Positions 7,763-16,885 are shown, counted from the stretch's first letter. The stretch: DNA of 64,000 nucleotides from Marinobacter alexandrii (GCF_005871205.1 NZ_SWKM01000012.1:682001-746000), one strand, 5' to 3'. Program-made: numbers and translations. Notes: a model not told the origin generated them from the letters alone.

Positions 7763-8694
7763 GGGTTGCGAGACAAAAGTTATTTGAGCAGCTCGATGCA
7801 GCACTCACAGATTACATCGCTAACGAGCGGGAGCTTCAAGGGCTAGATGCAACAGAGAATCGCGTGGTATTCATCGATCAAGTTGTTGATAGTATCCGGC
7901 GAGTCGAGTTCGCGAGAAAGCTGGGATCTCGTCCAATAAGCAAATCCCGAACTGATCCGAAAAGCGACCTATTTGACCCGCTCAGGGCGGCAGTATGGCA
8001 TAGAGTTAACGGAAATATTGAAGAGGCTAGCTGGTTAGTTTTTTTAGCTACCCATTTCGGTAAGAATCTGGAATCGAATTGGAGGCTTGCTCAGGATGTG
8101 TATGGAGCTTTGGGTCAGGATTTATGGACATGGGACAGAGTGTATTCTGACCCTGAGGGGATTAGTCGGTGGTTGAAGTCCAACTTTCATTCAATGCGGA
8201 CAGACGGTATAGCTCGCAAATTTGGAAACCATAGAAAGTACGAGTCCATTGATCCAAGTAAGTCCATAGCAACTGGTCTCGTTGTGGAGAGTTACGTGGC
8301 TTGGGTTGCTCAATATGGGAGTCATCAAGCTATGTTTGACGCCGCCTATAGAGCAGCGGGTGGTGATAAGAGGGTTGCATTCAATTGGCTCTATAAAGAC
8401 ATGAATGTTCTAAGATTCGGACGCATGGCTAAGTTCGACTACCTCACTATGTTAGCTAAGCTTGGAGTTATTCATATCGAGGCAGATTCTCCATACATTG
8501 TTAACTCAACAGGTCCCTTGAGAGGCGCAAAGCTGCTTGTTTCTGGGCACACTCATTCCGATATGACACCTCATGAAGTTGATGCCGAGGTAGTTAAGTT
8601 GGCAGACTCATTGGGGGTTGGAATGCAAGAGATTGAAGATGCTATTTGCAACTGGCAAAAAAGCCCGAGCCGATATAAGCATTTTAGAGGTTAG
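7759..8694 (+). CDS. Alpha-glutamyl/putrescinyl-thymine pyrophosphorylase clade 3-like protein
   Basis: The 311-residue protein matches the family predicted from comparative genomics of phage base hypermodification. Family-like segments include DLFDPLRAAVWH, FGNHRKYESID, VVESYVAWV, FDYLTMLAKLG and EDAICNWQKSPSRY near the C-terminus. The family belongs to the HhH-GPD DNA-glycosylase superfamily. Phage relatives of other clades transfer an amino acid or polyamine to an activated hydroxymethyl pyrimidine in DNA. Clade 3 is mainly bacterial and its reaction is unproven. The start is a TTG overlapping the previous stop, with GGAGGTG upstream. The operon context with a UDG-like protein, DUF4031 and a nearby dCMP-type TS supports a base-modification or base-recognition role. 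Confidence 0.8.
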   Translation: MRVARQKLFEQLDAALTDYIANERELQGLDATENRVVFIDQVVDSIRRVEFARKLGSRPISKSRTDPKSDLFDPLRAAVWHRVNGNIEEASWLVFLATHFGKNLESNWRLAQDVYGALGQDLWTWDRVYSDPEGISRWLKSNFHSMRTDGIARKFGNHRKYESIDPSKSIATGLVVESYVAWVAQYGSHQAMFDAAYRAAGGDKRVAFNWLYKDMNVLRFGRMAKFDYLTMLAKLGVIHIEADSPYIVNSTGPLRGAKLLVSGHTHSDMTPHEVDAEVVKLADSLGVGMQEIEDAICNWQKSPSRYKHFRG

Positions 8695-8714
8695 TACAGA
8701 CAATTAGGGCTCCG

Positions 8715-9788
8715 TTATGCAGAGGTTAGTTGCTTTTCCGTGTAACGGGTTTTAAGTCTGTTAAGCATGTTGAAGGGGCAGTGCCCGTGATTTTGCATCT
8801 GGCCTACGACAATTCCTGGCGAAATGCCGATCTTTCTTGCGAATCTCATCACTGTTCTGGTGTTCACCGGAAGCCGTAAAAATTCAGGCTGGTGCGCCTC
8901 AGGAATAAGAATGTCAAAAGAGAACTGGTTCGCTTCTGTTTCTTGCTTACCTTGGTTTTGCTCGCAATTCTCGATAAATTCTTTGTGGAGAACCAAGTGC
9001 CCCGCTTCATGGAAGAAAGTAAACCAAAAATGATCGTCAGATAAGTAGCGTCCGCTCATCATTATGTTGGCTTTTTGCGGGCTTAGAAGCCTAGTCGCGC
9101 CACTGGCTTTGCAACCTTTGGGAGATGGTTCGATAACTAATGCCACCCCTGCGTTTGCGCATATTCGTTTCAGCTCAGGAATGAAAATCTCCGGCCTCTT
9201 CTGGCGAGTTAGGTCTCTTATTTTGGATAGTGCTCCGAAGAATTGATCTTGATCCCACGCTTCGCATTTGATTTTTGAGGCCTCAATCTCACCTTTCCGC
9301 AGCCAAGCCAAAGTTGCGCCTTCGTCTGAGCCAAATGTCGGAGACGTCCGGAATGCGGGAAGTCGATGGCTCCCGTCGTAATGTTGAAACCAATCAGAGA
9401 CAGACGGCAAATCAAAGTACCGTAGACAGGCAGCGATTTTTTGGGAGGACTTTTTGACAGGAGGAACCCAGCCTAAGTCTGCCATTTCTTTCACTGGGAA
9501 TTGGTTTGCCCATTCCTCGTTGTTTTTGAGTCTATCCAGCCCCGCTCGGAACTGTTCCTCACGAGTTAACCAGAAGTTAGGTGAGCCTCCAACAATCTCT
9601 GTAAGCTTCATCGCCAAATCAGAGTTAATTGCCCGCTCTCCACGGAGCAATTGATGGGTATTCTCGACAGTGGTGTCGATTTCTTGGGCGAGATCGTAAG
9701 GCGAAAGTCCTTGTTCATTCAGAAAATCTAGGATTGTTTCGCCGGGCGGGCTGACCCAGTCAGGTAAAAAGCTAGCGCTTTCAATCAT
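8715..9788 (-). CDS. HigA-type antitoxin fused to ImmA/IrrE-family metallopeptidase
   Basis: This is a 357-residue two-domain protein. Residues about 15-75 form the HigA-like helix-turn-helix (ILDFLNEQGLSPYDLAQEIDTTVENTHQLLRGERAINSDLAMKL), followed by a linker. The C-terminal half is an IrrE/ImmA zinc peptidase with the HEAGH motif at residues 260-264. In ImmA/IrrE proteins this domain cleaves repressors. The ATG at 9788 overlaps the toxin stop by 8 bases and is preferred to an upstream in-frame codon inside the toxin gene. With the neighbouring toxin it forms a toxin-antitoxin or stress-response pair typical of defence islands. The peptidase domain may degrade the antitoxin in response to a trigger, which is inference. 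Confidence 0.85.
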   Translation of the reverse strand: MIESASFLPDWVSPPGETILDFLNEQGLSPYDLAQEIDTTVENTHQLLRGERAINSDLAMKLTEIVGGSPNFWLTREEQFRAGLDRLKNNEEWANQFPVKEMADLGWVPPVKKSSQKIAACLRYFDLPSVSDWFQHYDGSHRLPAFRTSPTFGSDEGATLAWLRKGEIEASKIKCEAWDQDQFFGALSKIRDLTRQKRPEIFIPELKRICANAGVALVIEPSPKGCKASGATRLLSPQKANIMMSGRYLSDDHFWFTFFHEAGHLVLHKEFIENCEQNQGKQETEANQFSFDILIPEAHQPEFLRLPVNTRTVMRFARKIGISPGIVVGQMQNHGHCPFNMLNRLKTRYTEKQLTSA

Positions 9789-10194
9789 TGCGTTTCTCCA
9801 CGCCAAGGATCTTGATGCGTCGAACCTTAGACCAATTTATTATCCCGTTCTCTAAATGTGGTGCTTTGCGATGGCCTGACTCAAAGAATAGCGCGTATCC
9901 GTGACTTAGCTTTATGAGGCACCTGGAGTCGTACTTATCAAGCTCCTGGAAGCCCCAGGGCATTGCCGAGAGCTCTGATACATTGGCCATCGCGCTTAAA
10001 TCTGCCAGACGGCGCCTAAGCAAAGATGCCAGCTGTCGGCCAAGGTCCTCTTCTGCGAGATGTCCGCTGAGGCAGAGCGTTCTAATCTCTTTATTGGCAA
10101 ATGCTAGTTCCAAATCCTTTGGGTCTCGGCTCTTTTCATGGTGAGTTTTGTCGGCTGTTACAAATTCTGAAAGAGTGTAGCCGATCGACTTCAC
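9781..10194 (-). CDS. HigB/RelE-like toxin
   Basis: This 137-residue protein contains the compact RelE-type core: KEIRTLCLS, LGRQLASLLRRRLADL, VSELSAMPWG, RCLIKLSHGYALFFESGH and INWSKVRRIKILGVEKRND. Proteins of this form precede HigA-ImmA fusions and are annotated as killer or plasmid-maintenance proteins. The family cleaves translated mRNA, but the catalytic residues here cannot be assigned with certainty. The start is a GTG at 10194 with no clear Shine-Dalgarno, so the true start could be internal. The gene overlaps the antitoxin start by 8 bases. Confidence 0.7.
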   Translation of the reverse strand: MKSIGYTLSEFVTADKTHHEKSRDPKDLELAFANKEIRTLCLSGHLAEEDLGRQLASLLRRRLADLSAMANVSELSAMPWGFQELDKYDSRCLIKLSHGYALFFESGHRKAPHLENGIINWSKVRRIKILGVEKRND

Positions 10195-10496
10195 TTATAA
10201 AACGTCGACGCATTAAGGTTTTCTGCCTAAACGATAGAGAATCTGGTTAGGTCTTTTGAGGCGGTAGGTCGGTTTGAGGGCAAAGGTCAGCATTTTTGCG
10301 CTCAGAACAATCCCGGCTAAGGTATGGACACACCGTGGACACAGTTTGGACACAGGCTCTATTTCGTGTGCCAAACGGAACAATTTGAAAAACCGGGCAA
10401 AGGTAATTACCTGATTTGAAGCCTGGGTGATTTCGGATTTGGGAATCGGAGATGAAAGAAAGATCGGGGCCGTAACGTGCTGATTTACCATTAAGA
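10195..10496. other. Gene-free junction between the island and tRNA-Arg
   Basis: This 302-base stretch holds the start region of the toxin operon and, nearer the tRNA, three TGGACACA repeats annotated separately. A 92-codon open frame on the minus strand (10213-10491) lacks a good ribosome-binding site and has no recognisable family, so I do not call it a gene. The position next to the tRNA makes this the likely attachment-site flank. Confidence 0.5.
10325..10354. repeat. Three TGGACACA direct repeats at 11-base spacing
   Basis: Identical octamers lie at 10325-10332, 10336-10343 and 10347-10354, each starting 11 bases after the last. They are therefore on one face of the helix. They sit about 145 bases inside the island from the tRNA-Arg 3' end. 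This is the arrangement of integrase arm-type sites or directionality-factor sites in attachment regions. Confidence 0.6.
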
Positions 10497-10573
10497 TGGC
10501 CCGCCCGAGAGGATTCGAACCTCTGACCTCCGCCTCCGGAGGGCGGCGCTCTATCCAGCTGAGCTACGGGCGG
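10497..10573 (-). tRNA. tRNA-Arg, anticodon CCG
   Basis: This is a 77-base tRNA on the minus strand, with CCA encoded. The acceptor stem CCGCCCG pairs with CGGGCGG, followed by discriminator G and CCA. The D arm is GCTCAGCTGGATAGAGC. The anticodon stem CCGCC/GGCGG encloses loop CTCCGGA, giving anticodon CCG for CGG codons. The T arm AGAGG-TTCGAAT-CCTCT is intact. Its 3' end points to the island, so it is the probable integration target or an island-borne replacement of it. Confidence 0.95.
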
Positions 10574-10623
10574 TCTTCAACAAAGTTGGCATGTTTGACC
10601 GTTGCCTTCGGTTCCGGATTTTC

Positions 10624-10677
<54 letters not shown>

Positions 10678-11385
10678 AACGAAAGTTAACGGCAGTGCGT
10701 TAATTTCGAGTGCGCAATCTTACGTGCGCAGACGAACTCTGTCTAGCCCCATCCCCAGATGTCTCGATTCGATCACTCTTGAGTCCACCTGTGAAAGGTT
10801 CTCGATCTCGGTTGAAAAGATGTTTTTGTTTTTTATCAATCGATTTCAGGTTCAAAGAGTGTATCTGCTATCCCCATACCAAGAGATCGATTTGGAATAA
10901 GTAATGATAAATATAATCGTTAGTGGTTATACCTTTTCGTGAATCTGTCAAATTTTTGACTGTTATTCCTCTGTTGTTTTTGCCGCATCTTTACCGATCA
11001 CTGCCACGAAAACAGCTACTTGCCTCAGTTGTGTAGAGTTCCGCTCCAGGCCATTTCCGAAGACATGTAAAAGCGTTCATTGCGAAAGAATTGTCGTTCT
11101 GTAACGGGAAGTTAACGCACTGTTTCTGTACGTTTTTGGTTGTTTCAGGGGGCAATCTGCCTGGCCAGAGCCGTCGGATGCCGATGTGTCGAGTGCCGCG
11201 CCAGAGGTTTCGATTAGTGCAGCAATACGGCTGAAATTATCGAACTCAGGGTGGCATTTCCGGAGACATATCGTGGTAGGTGCGAGGTTGCGCATCGCTC
11301 GAGCGGATAACGGCAGAAATCAGGCAGTGGCCACTGAAAGTCGCGAAACAGATGAATGATTGATTCACCGGAAGGGGACATAGGG
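10678..11385. promoter_or_regulatory. Long upstream region of the alginate operon
   Basis: The 700-base gene-free stretch precedes algD. In Pseudomonas the algD promoter is equally long and driven by the stress sigma factor AlgU with distant AlgR sites. Here GAACTC at 11242-11247 resembles an AlgU -35, but I find no matching TCTGA-like -10 at 16-17 bases, so I do not assign a promoter. No open frame in the region is convincing. A strong ribosome-binding sequence (GGAAGGGG) lies before the algD ATG. Confidence 0.5.
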
Positions 11386-12696
11386 ATGCGAGTAAGCATA
11401 TTTGGTTTGGGGTACGTGGGTGCCGTTTGTGCCGCTAGCCTGGCGCGCCGCGGTCATGACGTTATTGGGGTGGATGTATCGCCGGTGAAGATCGATCTGA
11501 TCAACAGCGGTCGTTCGCCCATTGTGGAGCCGGGGCTGGAAGAGCTGCTGGCGGAAGGTGTTCGCTCCGAGCGGATTCATGGCGTTACCGATGGTGCCGA
11601 AGCCGTGCTGGAGTCGGATCTCTCGATGATCTGCGTAGGCACGCCCAGCAAGCCCAATGGCGACCTGGATCTGATGTTTGTTGAGAAGGTTGCGCAGGAT
11701 ATTGGTGAAGCTCTTCGAACGAAGTCGTCCTGGCACCTGGTTGTCGTACGCAGCACGGTACTGCCGGGCACAGTGCGTGATCTGGTCATTCCCGTGTTGG
11801 AAAAGGCATCGGGCAAGCGGGCCGGCGAAGATTTCGGTGTTTGTGTAAACCCGGAATTCCTGCGCGAGAGCACCGCGATAAAGGACTACGACCACCCACC
11901 GATGACTGTCATCGGCGAGTTGGACGAGCGCTCCGGTGATCTGCTGGCAGAGCTGTACGGCGATCTGGATGCGCCGCTGATTCGCAAGCCAATCGAAGTG
12001 GCGGAGATGATCAAGTACACCTGCAACGTCTGGCACGCCACCAAGGTGAGCTTCGCCAACGAGATTGGCAACATCGCCAAATCCATGGGTGTTGATGGCC
12101 GCGATGTCATGGACGTGATGTGCGTCGATAACAAGCTGAATATCTCCCGTTACTACATGCGCCCGGGCTTTGCTTTTGGTGGCTCCTGTTTGCCGAAAGA
12201 CGTGCGTGCGCTGAATTATCGGGCCAACCAGATGGACGTTCGCAACCCGTTGCTCAGCTCCATCATGAACAGCAACAGCGAGCAGGTGGCCAACGCCTTC
12301 AACATCGTGACCGGGTATGGCGCCCGCAAGATCAGCATGCTGGGGCTCAGCTTCAAATCCGATACCGATGACCTGCGGGAGAGCCCACTGGTGGAACTGG
12401 CCGAACAGCTGATCGGTAAGGGCTACGACCTCAAGATCTTCGACCGCAACGTCGACTACGCCCGTACTCACGGCGCCAACCGGGAATACATCAACCAGAA
12501 GATTCCCCATCTCTCCAACCTGATGGACAGCGATCTGCGCGGCGTGGTTGAGCACGGTGAAGTGATCGTGGTGGGTAACAACGATGAGTTGTTTGAAACC
12601 GTCATTGCCGATGTGCCCAAGGGCAAACGCGTTGTCGATCTGGTCGGTTTTATGAAGACCACCACCAACGACGTGCTCGAGGGCATCTGCTGGTAA
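11386..12696 (+). CDS. algD: GDP-mannose 6-dehydrogenase
   Basis: AlgD oxidises GDP-mannose to GDP-mannuronic acid with two NAD, the committed step of alginate synthesis in the cytosol. The 436-residue length equals P. aeruginosa AlgD. The N-terminal Rossmann motif GLGYVG is at residues 7-12. [11 protein letters not shown] carries the catalytic Cys near residue 268, and the C-terminal UDP/GDP-binding domain begins around [14 protein letters not shown] chose the ATG at 11386, ten codons inside the longer frame, because it gives the canonical [10 protein letters not shown] start after GGAAGGGG. It is the first gene of the alginate operon, with alg8 79 bases downstream. Confidence 0.98.
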   Translation: MRVSIFGLGYVGAVCAASLARRGHDVIGVDVSPVKIDLINSGRSPIVEPGLEELLAEGVRSERIHGVTDGAEAVLESDLSMICVGTPSKPNGDLDLMFVEKVAQDIGEALRTKSSWHLVVVRSTVLPGTVRDLVIPVLEKASGKRAGEDFGVCVNPEFLRESTAIKDYDHPPMTVIGELDERSGDLLAELYGDLDAPLIRKPIEVAEMIKYTCNVWHATKVSFANEIGNIAKSMGVDGRDVMDVMCVDNKLNISRYYMRPGFAFGGSCLPKDVRALNYRANQMDVRNPLLSSIMNSNSEQVANAFNIVTGYGARKISMLGLSFKSDTDDLRESPLVELAEQLIGKGYDLKIFDRNVDYARTHGANREYINQKIPHLSNLMDSDLRGVVEHGEVIVVGNNDELFETVIADVPKGKRVVDLVGFMKTTTNDVLEGICW

Positions 12697-12775
12697 TCCG
12701 CCGTGCTCAAAACCAGGCCCGGTCCAACGGGGCGGGCCTGATTGTGCAGCTTTTAGGTATCTGGAGACTCTGATA

Positions 12776-14260
12776 ATGACATGGATGACGGATAACGTTT
12801 TCTCCCGCACAGGAGGCTGGCTGCTGTACGTGGCCATTCTTGGTGCTCTGGCGGTAAGTCTACCGCGGGAGTTTATTGTGCCGGGCGGAGCCCATTTCAT
12901 CCTGCTGATTGGCGGGATCGGGCTCTGGCGCTATTCCGTGGGCATTATTCACTTCGTTCGGGGCATGTACTTCCTGCACGTTGCCTACCCTCGGCTGCGG
13001 GCCAAGGCCAGGAGCCTGGGCGACGAGGCTGCGCCATCCCATGTCTATCTGATGGTGACCAGCTTCCGCATTGATGCGGAAACCACCGCCAAGGTCTACG
13101 CCTCGATTATTCGAGAGGCGGTCGAGTGCGGCTGGCCTACCACCGTAGTGGCGTCGATCGTGGAGCTGTCGGACGAGATGCTGATGCGGGCAATCTGGCG
13201 TCGGCTGGATCCGCCCGAGCGGGTCCAGCTGCGTCTGGTGCGGATTCCGGGTACCGGCAAGCGCGATGGCCTGGCGTATGGCTTTCGGGCGATCTCCCGG
13301 GACGTGCCCGATGACGACGCTGTGGTGGCGGTGGTTGATGGTGACACCGTGTTGAACCCCGGTGTGGTCCGGGGCACGGCGCCGTATTTCAGGCTGATGC
13401 CAAACGTGGGCGCGCTGACCACCAACGAGTTCTGCGAGGTGCACGGCAGTTACCTGATGTCGGAGTGGCACAAACTCCGGTTTGCCCAGCGCCACATCAA
13501 CATGTGCTCGATGGGTCTGGCCCGCCGGGTACTGACCCTGACCGGACGGATGTCGGTGTTCCGCGCCAGTGTGATCACTCGCCCCGAATTCATCGGTGAC
13601 GTGGAGTACGACTCGCTCAAGCACTGGCGCCTGGGCCAATTCCGGTTCCTGACCGGTGACGATAAATCCAGCTGGTTCAGCATGATGCGCCTGGGCTACG
13701 ACACCTTCTACGTGCCTGATGCGTCCATTCACACGGTGGAGCACCCGCCGGATCCGAGCTTCATCCGTTCCGCCCGACAGCTCATGTTCCGTTGGTATGG
13801 CAACTCCCTGCGGCAGAACACCCGGGCCACCAAGCTGGGCCCCCGTCGGCTGGGCTGGTTCACCTGGTACGTGCTCTGGGATCAGCGCATTTCCATGTGG
13901 ACCAGCATCCTTGGCCTGACGGCCGCGATCGTCGCGTCGATCAAATACTCCGGCGTGATCCTGGTGGCCTACCTGCTCTGGATCGGTTTGACTCGCTTGG
14001 TATTGAGCACCTTGTTGATGGCGACCGGTCATCCAGTGGGGCCGGCTTATCCGGTCATCCTCTACTTCAACCAGATTTTTGGGTCACTGATGAAGATCTA
14101 CGTGTTCTTCCGGCTCGATCGGCAGTCCTGGACCCGTCAGAAAACCAGCAACAGCGGCGACTCCGCCTCGTTTCAGCAAAAGCTGAACCGCTGGTCATCG
14201 CGGGTCATGACCTTCTCCGCGGTCAGTGTGTTTCTGGCGACCGTCATGTTCATCGTCTGA
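12776..14260 (+). CDS. alg8: Alginate polymerase glycosyltransferase Alg8
   Basis: Alg8 is the inner-membrane GT2 processive transferase that polymerises mannuronate from GDP-mannuronate. The 494 residues start with two membrane segments (about 14-32 and 38-65). The cytosolic GT domain has [13 protein letters not shown] (nucleotide-binding Asp residues) and the acceptor-binding Q-x-x-x-RW element ([11 protein letters not shown]). Several transmembrane helices follow from about residue 370, and a last one lies at the C-terminus. It works with Alg44, the next gene, as a c-di-GMP-activated polymerase. The length matches the Pseudomonas protein (494 aa). Confidence 0.97.
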   Translation: MTWMTDNVFSRTGGWLLYVAILGALAVSLPREFIVPGGAHFILLIGGIGLWRYSVGIIHFVRGMYFLHVAYPRLRAKARSLGDEAAPSHVYLMVTSFRIDAETTAKVYASIIREAVECGWPTTVVASIVELSDEMLMRAIWRRLDPPERVQLRLVRIPGTGKRDGLAYGFRAISRDVPDDDAVVAVVDGDTVLNPGVVRGTAPYFRLMPNVGALTTNEFCEVHGSYLMSEWHKLRFAQRHINMCSMGLARRVLTLTGRMSVFRASVITRPEFIGDVEYDSLKHWRLGQFRFLTGDDKSSWFSMMRLGYDTFYVPDASIHTVEHPPDPSFIRSARQLMFRWYGNSLRQNTRATKLGPRRLGWFTWYVLWDQRISMWTSILGLTAAIVASIKYSGVILVAYLLWIGLTRLVLSTLLMATGHPVGPAYPVILYFNQIFGSLMKIYVFFRLDRQSWTRQKTSNSGDSASFQQKLNRWSSRVMTFSAVSVFLATVMFIV

Positions 14261-14318
14261 CTCGCCAGCACCGGGACGACATGTTTTTAGCGATTTCAAA
14301 CAAGCAAGGGATTAAACA

Positions 14319-15488
14319 ATGAATACGGCAGCGATAGCACCGCAGTTTGTCCACGAATCCGAGGCCCAGAGACAGTTTGCCCGGGTTCGCATCCCGGCCA
14401 AGCTGTTCGTCAAGCTTGATGGCACCACGGTGAGGTTTCCCATTGAGGATATGTCCGCCGGTGGTTTTGGCATCAAGCTCGGCAACGAAGGCCTGCGCCG
14501 CGGGCAGGTTTATAACGGGCGCCTGGTGTTCCGCATTGACGGCTTCGACCTCGCCGTGGATGTGGAATTCGTGCCCAGGAACTTTACCGGGAACGATGGC
14601 CGCTGTGGCTGTGAGTTCCAGAATCTGGGCGCCAACGAAGTCTCGGTTCTGCGCTACCTGATCACCTCGTTCCTGAGTGGTGAGCTGGTTTCCGCCGGCG
14701 ACGTGCTTAACACCCTGTCCCGTGAAAACTTCACCAAGGCCCGTAAGGGTAAAGGCAGCCAGGCGCTGGGCTTCTTTGCCAGTGCTAGGGCGATGGTGGT
14801 CAGCCTGGTGATGATGGCTGTCGGACTTATTGCGGTGGCCTTTATTGGCTACCAGCTCTGGCAGATCTACTTCGTGACGACGGCGGAATCGGCCATGGTG
14901 GCGTCTGAAAACGTGCCGGTCCGGCTCCCGAAAGACGCCAAGGTGACCACCCTGGTGGAAGCCGGGGATCAGGTTGAGGCTGGCCAGGCCATCGCCTCCT
15001 TTGATGCGCCCATGCTGTCCTACGTTAACGACCTGGTGGGCAATGGCAATTACACCGTGGAGCAGATTGAGGAGCTGTTGGGCCAGAGCGTGCGCGGCAC
15101 CCTGACCAGCCCCTGTGACTGCAAGGTGCTGAACATGCTGCCGGCCAAAGACCAGTACATGAGCAAAGGTGAAAAGTTGGCCGTATTGGCGCCCACCGAT
15201 GCCTCGGCGCACGTGATTGCCCGCTTCAACTTCGAAGATGGCGGAGACCTTGAAGAAGGGCAAGCGGTCACTCTTCGCATGTCGGGTGGCGAGACCCAGA
15301 CCGGCCGGATCGAGTCGCTGTTTGTCGATTCGGAAACGCCAAATCAGCCGGGTAACGCCATCAATGCGTTGATCCAGGCTGATGAAGCCTTGCCGATGCA
15401 ATCTGTCGGCCGGCCCATTGGTGTCACCGTGGACGTGTTCCAGATGGCAGCTGTTGACGGTCTGGTCGACCGCGTTGCCGGACAGTGA
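14319..15488 (+). CDS. alg44: Alginate co-polymerase Alg44, PilZ c-di-GMP receptor
   Basis: The 389-residue protein binds c-di-GMP and activates Alg8. The N-terminal PilZ domain shows the RQFAR (RxxxR) motif at about residues 18-22 and EDMSAGGFG (D/NxSxxG) at about 44-52. One transmembrane helix follows (about residues 163-185, VSLVMMAVGLIAVAFIGYQL). The periplasmic part is HlyD/membrane-fusion-like, with lipoyl-like segments (VTTLVEAGDQVEAGQAIASFD), and should contact the export machinery. The stop overlaps the open frame of algK. Regulation by c-di-GMP links this operon to the GGDEF/EAL proteins elsewhere in the window. Confidence 0.96.
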   Translation: MNTAAIAPQFVHESEAQRQFARVRIPAKLFVKLDGTTVRFPIEDMSAGGFGIKLGNEGLRRGQVYNGRLVFRIDGFDLAVDVEFVPRNFTGNDGRCGCEFQNLGANEVSVLRYLITSFLSGELVSAGDVLNTLSRENFTKARKGKGSQALGFFASARAMVVSLVMMAVGLIAVAFIGYQLWQIYFVTTAESAMVASENVPVRLPKDAKVTTLVEAGDQVEAGQAIASFDAPMLSYVNDLVGNGNYTVEQIEELLGQSVRGTLTSPCDCKVLNMLPAKDQYMSKGEKLAVLAPTDASAHVIARFNFEDGGDLEEGQAVTLRMSGGETQTGRIESLFVDSETPNQPGNAINALIQADEALPMQSVGRPIGVTVDVFQMAAVDGLVDRVAGQ

Positions 15489-15502
15489 GAGAGGGCATGG
15501 TG

Positions 15503-16879
15503 ATGGCTCGGAAGCTTGGAGCGCTCAGCCTGCTGCTGATTGGCCTGGCTGGTTGCAGCGGCGTGCCGGATATCGAACGAGCTGAAAAGGCCGCTGCCGC
15601 CGGCAACGTACAGGCGGCGCGGGCGCAGCTTGAGGAGTTGGCCCATTTCGGGATCGTTGATGCCCAGGTGGAACTGGGTGACCTGTATGCCGAAGAGGAT
15701 ACCCAGGCTGGTCTGAAAAAGTCGCTGCACTGGTATCGCGAGGCCTCGGAGCAGGGTAGCGACCGGGCCTGGATTCGGCTGGGCAAGATGCTTGCCCGGG
15801 AAGGCGAAACCCCGAAGCAGCGTGCGCAAGGTGAGCATTACCTCAAGAAGGCTCTGGCGGAAGGCGATGATAGTGCCCTGATGCCACTGGTTGAACTGTA
15901 CCTGGCGCATCCGAAGGAATTCCCTCAGGCAAATCCCCGCACCTGGATTGAGCGGGCCCGGTCTGCTGGCGATCCGGCGGGAGATCTGGCCCTGGCGCGC
16001 TACTACCTGATGAAAGGCCAGTTGAGCGCCCGGGGTGGTGAGATCGTGTCCCTGTGTGCGCCCATCGCCCAGAGCCATCCCGAATGTTTGATGATCCTGG
16101 GCCAGGTCTATCTCGACCAGAACCGCAGTGAAGCGTTTCAGGTGCTCGTCGAGGAAGCCAAGCAAGATTGGCGCGACGGCAATATTGCCGATCGGGATCT
16201 TTATCTCTTTGCCCGCTGGATGTCCGAAGACGATCTGCCGAACAAGCAGGTGGCCATTGCGGACGATCTCTACCAGATGCTGACACCGGGCTATGTCCCG
16301 GCCATGACCGCGCGTGCGCGGCTGATTATGGACAACACCTACCTGGCAGATTCCGAGGAAGTCGTGAAGTTGCTGGAGGCTTCACGTGCTGCGGGTGACC
16401 TGAAAGCGTCGCTGGTACTGGCCCGGGTTTACGAGCGGGGCAGCCTGGTGCCGCTGGATCCGGAAAAGGCCGTGCAGTACGCCATGGAAGCCCGCGACCA
16501 ATACCCATCGGCCGACTATCTGTTGGGCCGAATCTATAAGCGCGGGTATCTCGGTGAAGCCGAGCCCGAAAAGGCCCGGGACTATTTGCTTCAGGCGGCC
16601 CGGCGTGGTTTCCCGAAAGCGGACTACCTGCTCGCGGAAATGTTCTGGGAAGGTCGGGGTATCGCGGTGAATAAGCAGTACGCATGGGCTTTTGCGTTGC
16701 TGGCCCTGGAAGGCGGTGTTGAGCGTGGCAAGGATCTGCTTCTGGAAATGGTGCCGGAAATGCCGCGCGTCCTGGAGAAAAACGCCGAAGCGATTGCCAA
16801 TCGCGAACTGGCTGCCCGGCGCCAACTGGTCGCAGGGCAGAAAGACAAAGCTCAAACGAACGAAAGCCAAGGGAGTTAG
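15503..16879 (+). CDS. algK: Alginate biosynthesis outer-membrane lipoprotein AlgK
   Basis: AlgK is a periplasmic TPR-like lipoprotein that helps localise the AlgE porin and links it to the inner-membrane complex. The 458 residues begin with a lipoprotein signal ending in the lipobox LAGC, with the modified Cys at residue 18. The rest is Sel1/TPR-type repeats (for example AVQYAMEARDQYPSADYLLGRIYKRG and KARDYLLQAARRGFPKADYLLAEMFWEGRG). I chose the ATG at 15503 because GAGAGGG lies 7 bases upstream; GTG 15485 and ATG 15497 are in-frame alternatives. It sits between alg44 and algE as in Pseudomonas. Confidence 0.94.
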   Translation: MARKLGALSLLLIGLAGCSGVPDIERAEKAAAAGNVQAARAQLEELAHFGIVDAQVELGDLYAEEDTQAGLKKSLHWYREASEQGSDRAWIRLGKMLAREGETPKQRAQGEHYLKKALAEGDDSALMPLVELYLAHPKEFPQANPRTWIERARSAGDPAGDLALARYYLMKGQLSARGGEIVSLCAPIAQSHPECLMILGQVYLDQNRSEAFQVLVEEAKQDWRDGNIADRDLYLFARWMSEDDLPNKQVAIADDLYQMLTPGYVPAMTARARLIMDNTYLADSEEVVKLLEASRAAGDLKASLVLARVYERGSLVPLDPEKAVQYAMEARDQYPSADYLLGRIYKRGYLGEAEPEKARDYLLQAARRGFPKADYLLAEMFWEGRGIAVNKQYAWAFALLALEGGVERGKDLLLEMVPEMPRVLEKNAEAIANRELAARRQLVAGQKDKAQTNESQGS

Positions 16880-16885
16880 AACAAG

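Noticed and set aside
10325..10354. CRISPR-like repeats
   Set aside because: Repeats are only 8 bases with 3-base gaps and no cas genes are nearby; no CRISPR array was seen anywhere in the window.
10213..10491. 92-codon frame at the island end
   Set aside because: No ribosome-binding site, no family, and it covers the TGGACACA repeats; more likely attachment-region DNA.
10710..10904. 64-codon frame upstream of algD
   Set aside because: No ribosome-binding site and no recognisable product; likely promoter-region noise.
11242..11268. AlgU-type promoter before algD
   Set aside because: GAACTC is present but no TCTGA-like -10 lies at the required distance.
11365..12900. 511-codon open frame antisense to algD
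   Set aside because: It is a shadow of GC-rich algD codon use; algD is unambiguous by motif and length, and the antisense product matches no family.
12860..14032. 390-codon antisense frame over alg8
   Set aside because: His/Gln/Arg-rich composition typical of reverse-frame reading of a GC-rich gene.
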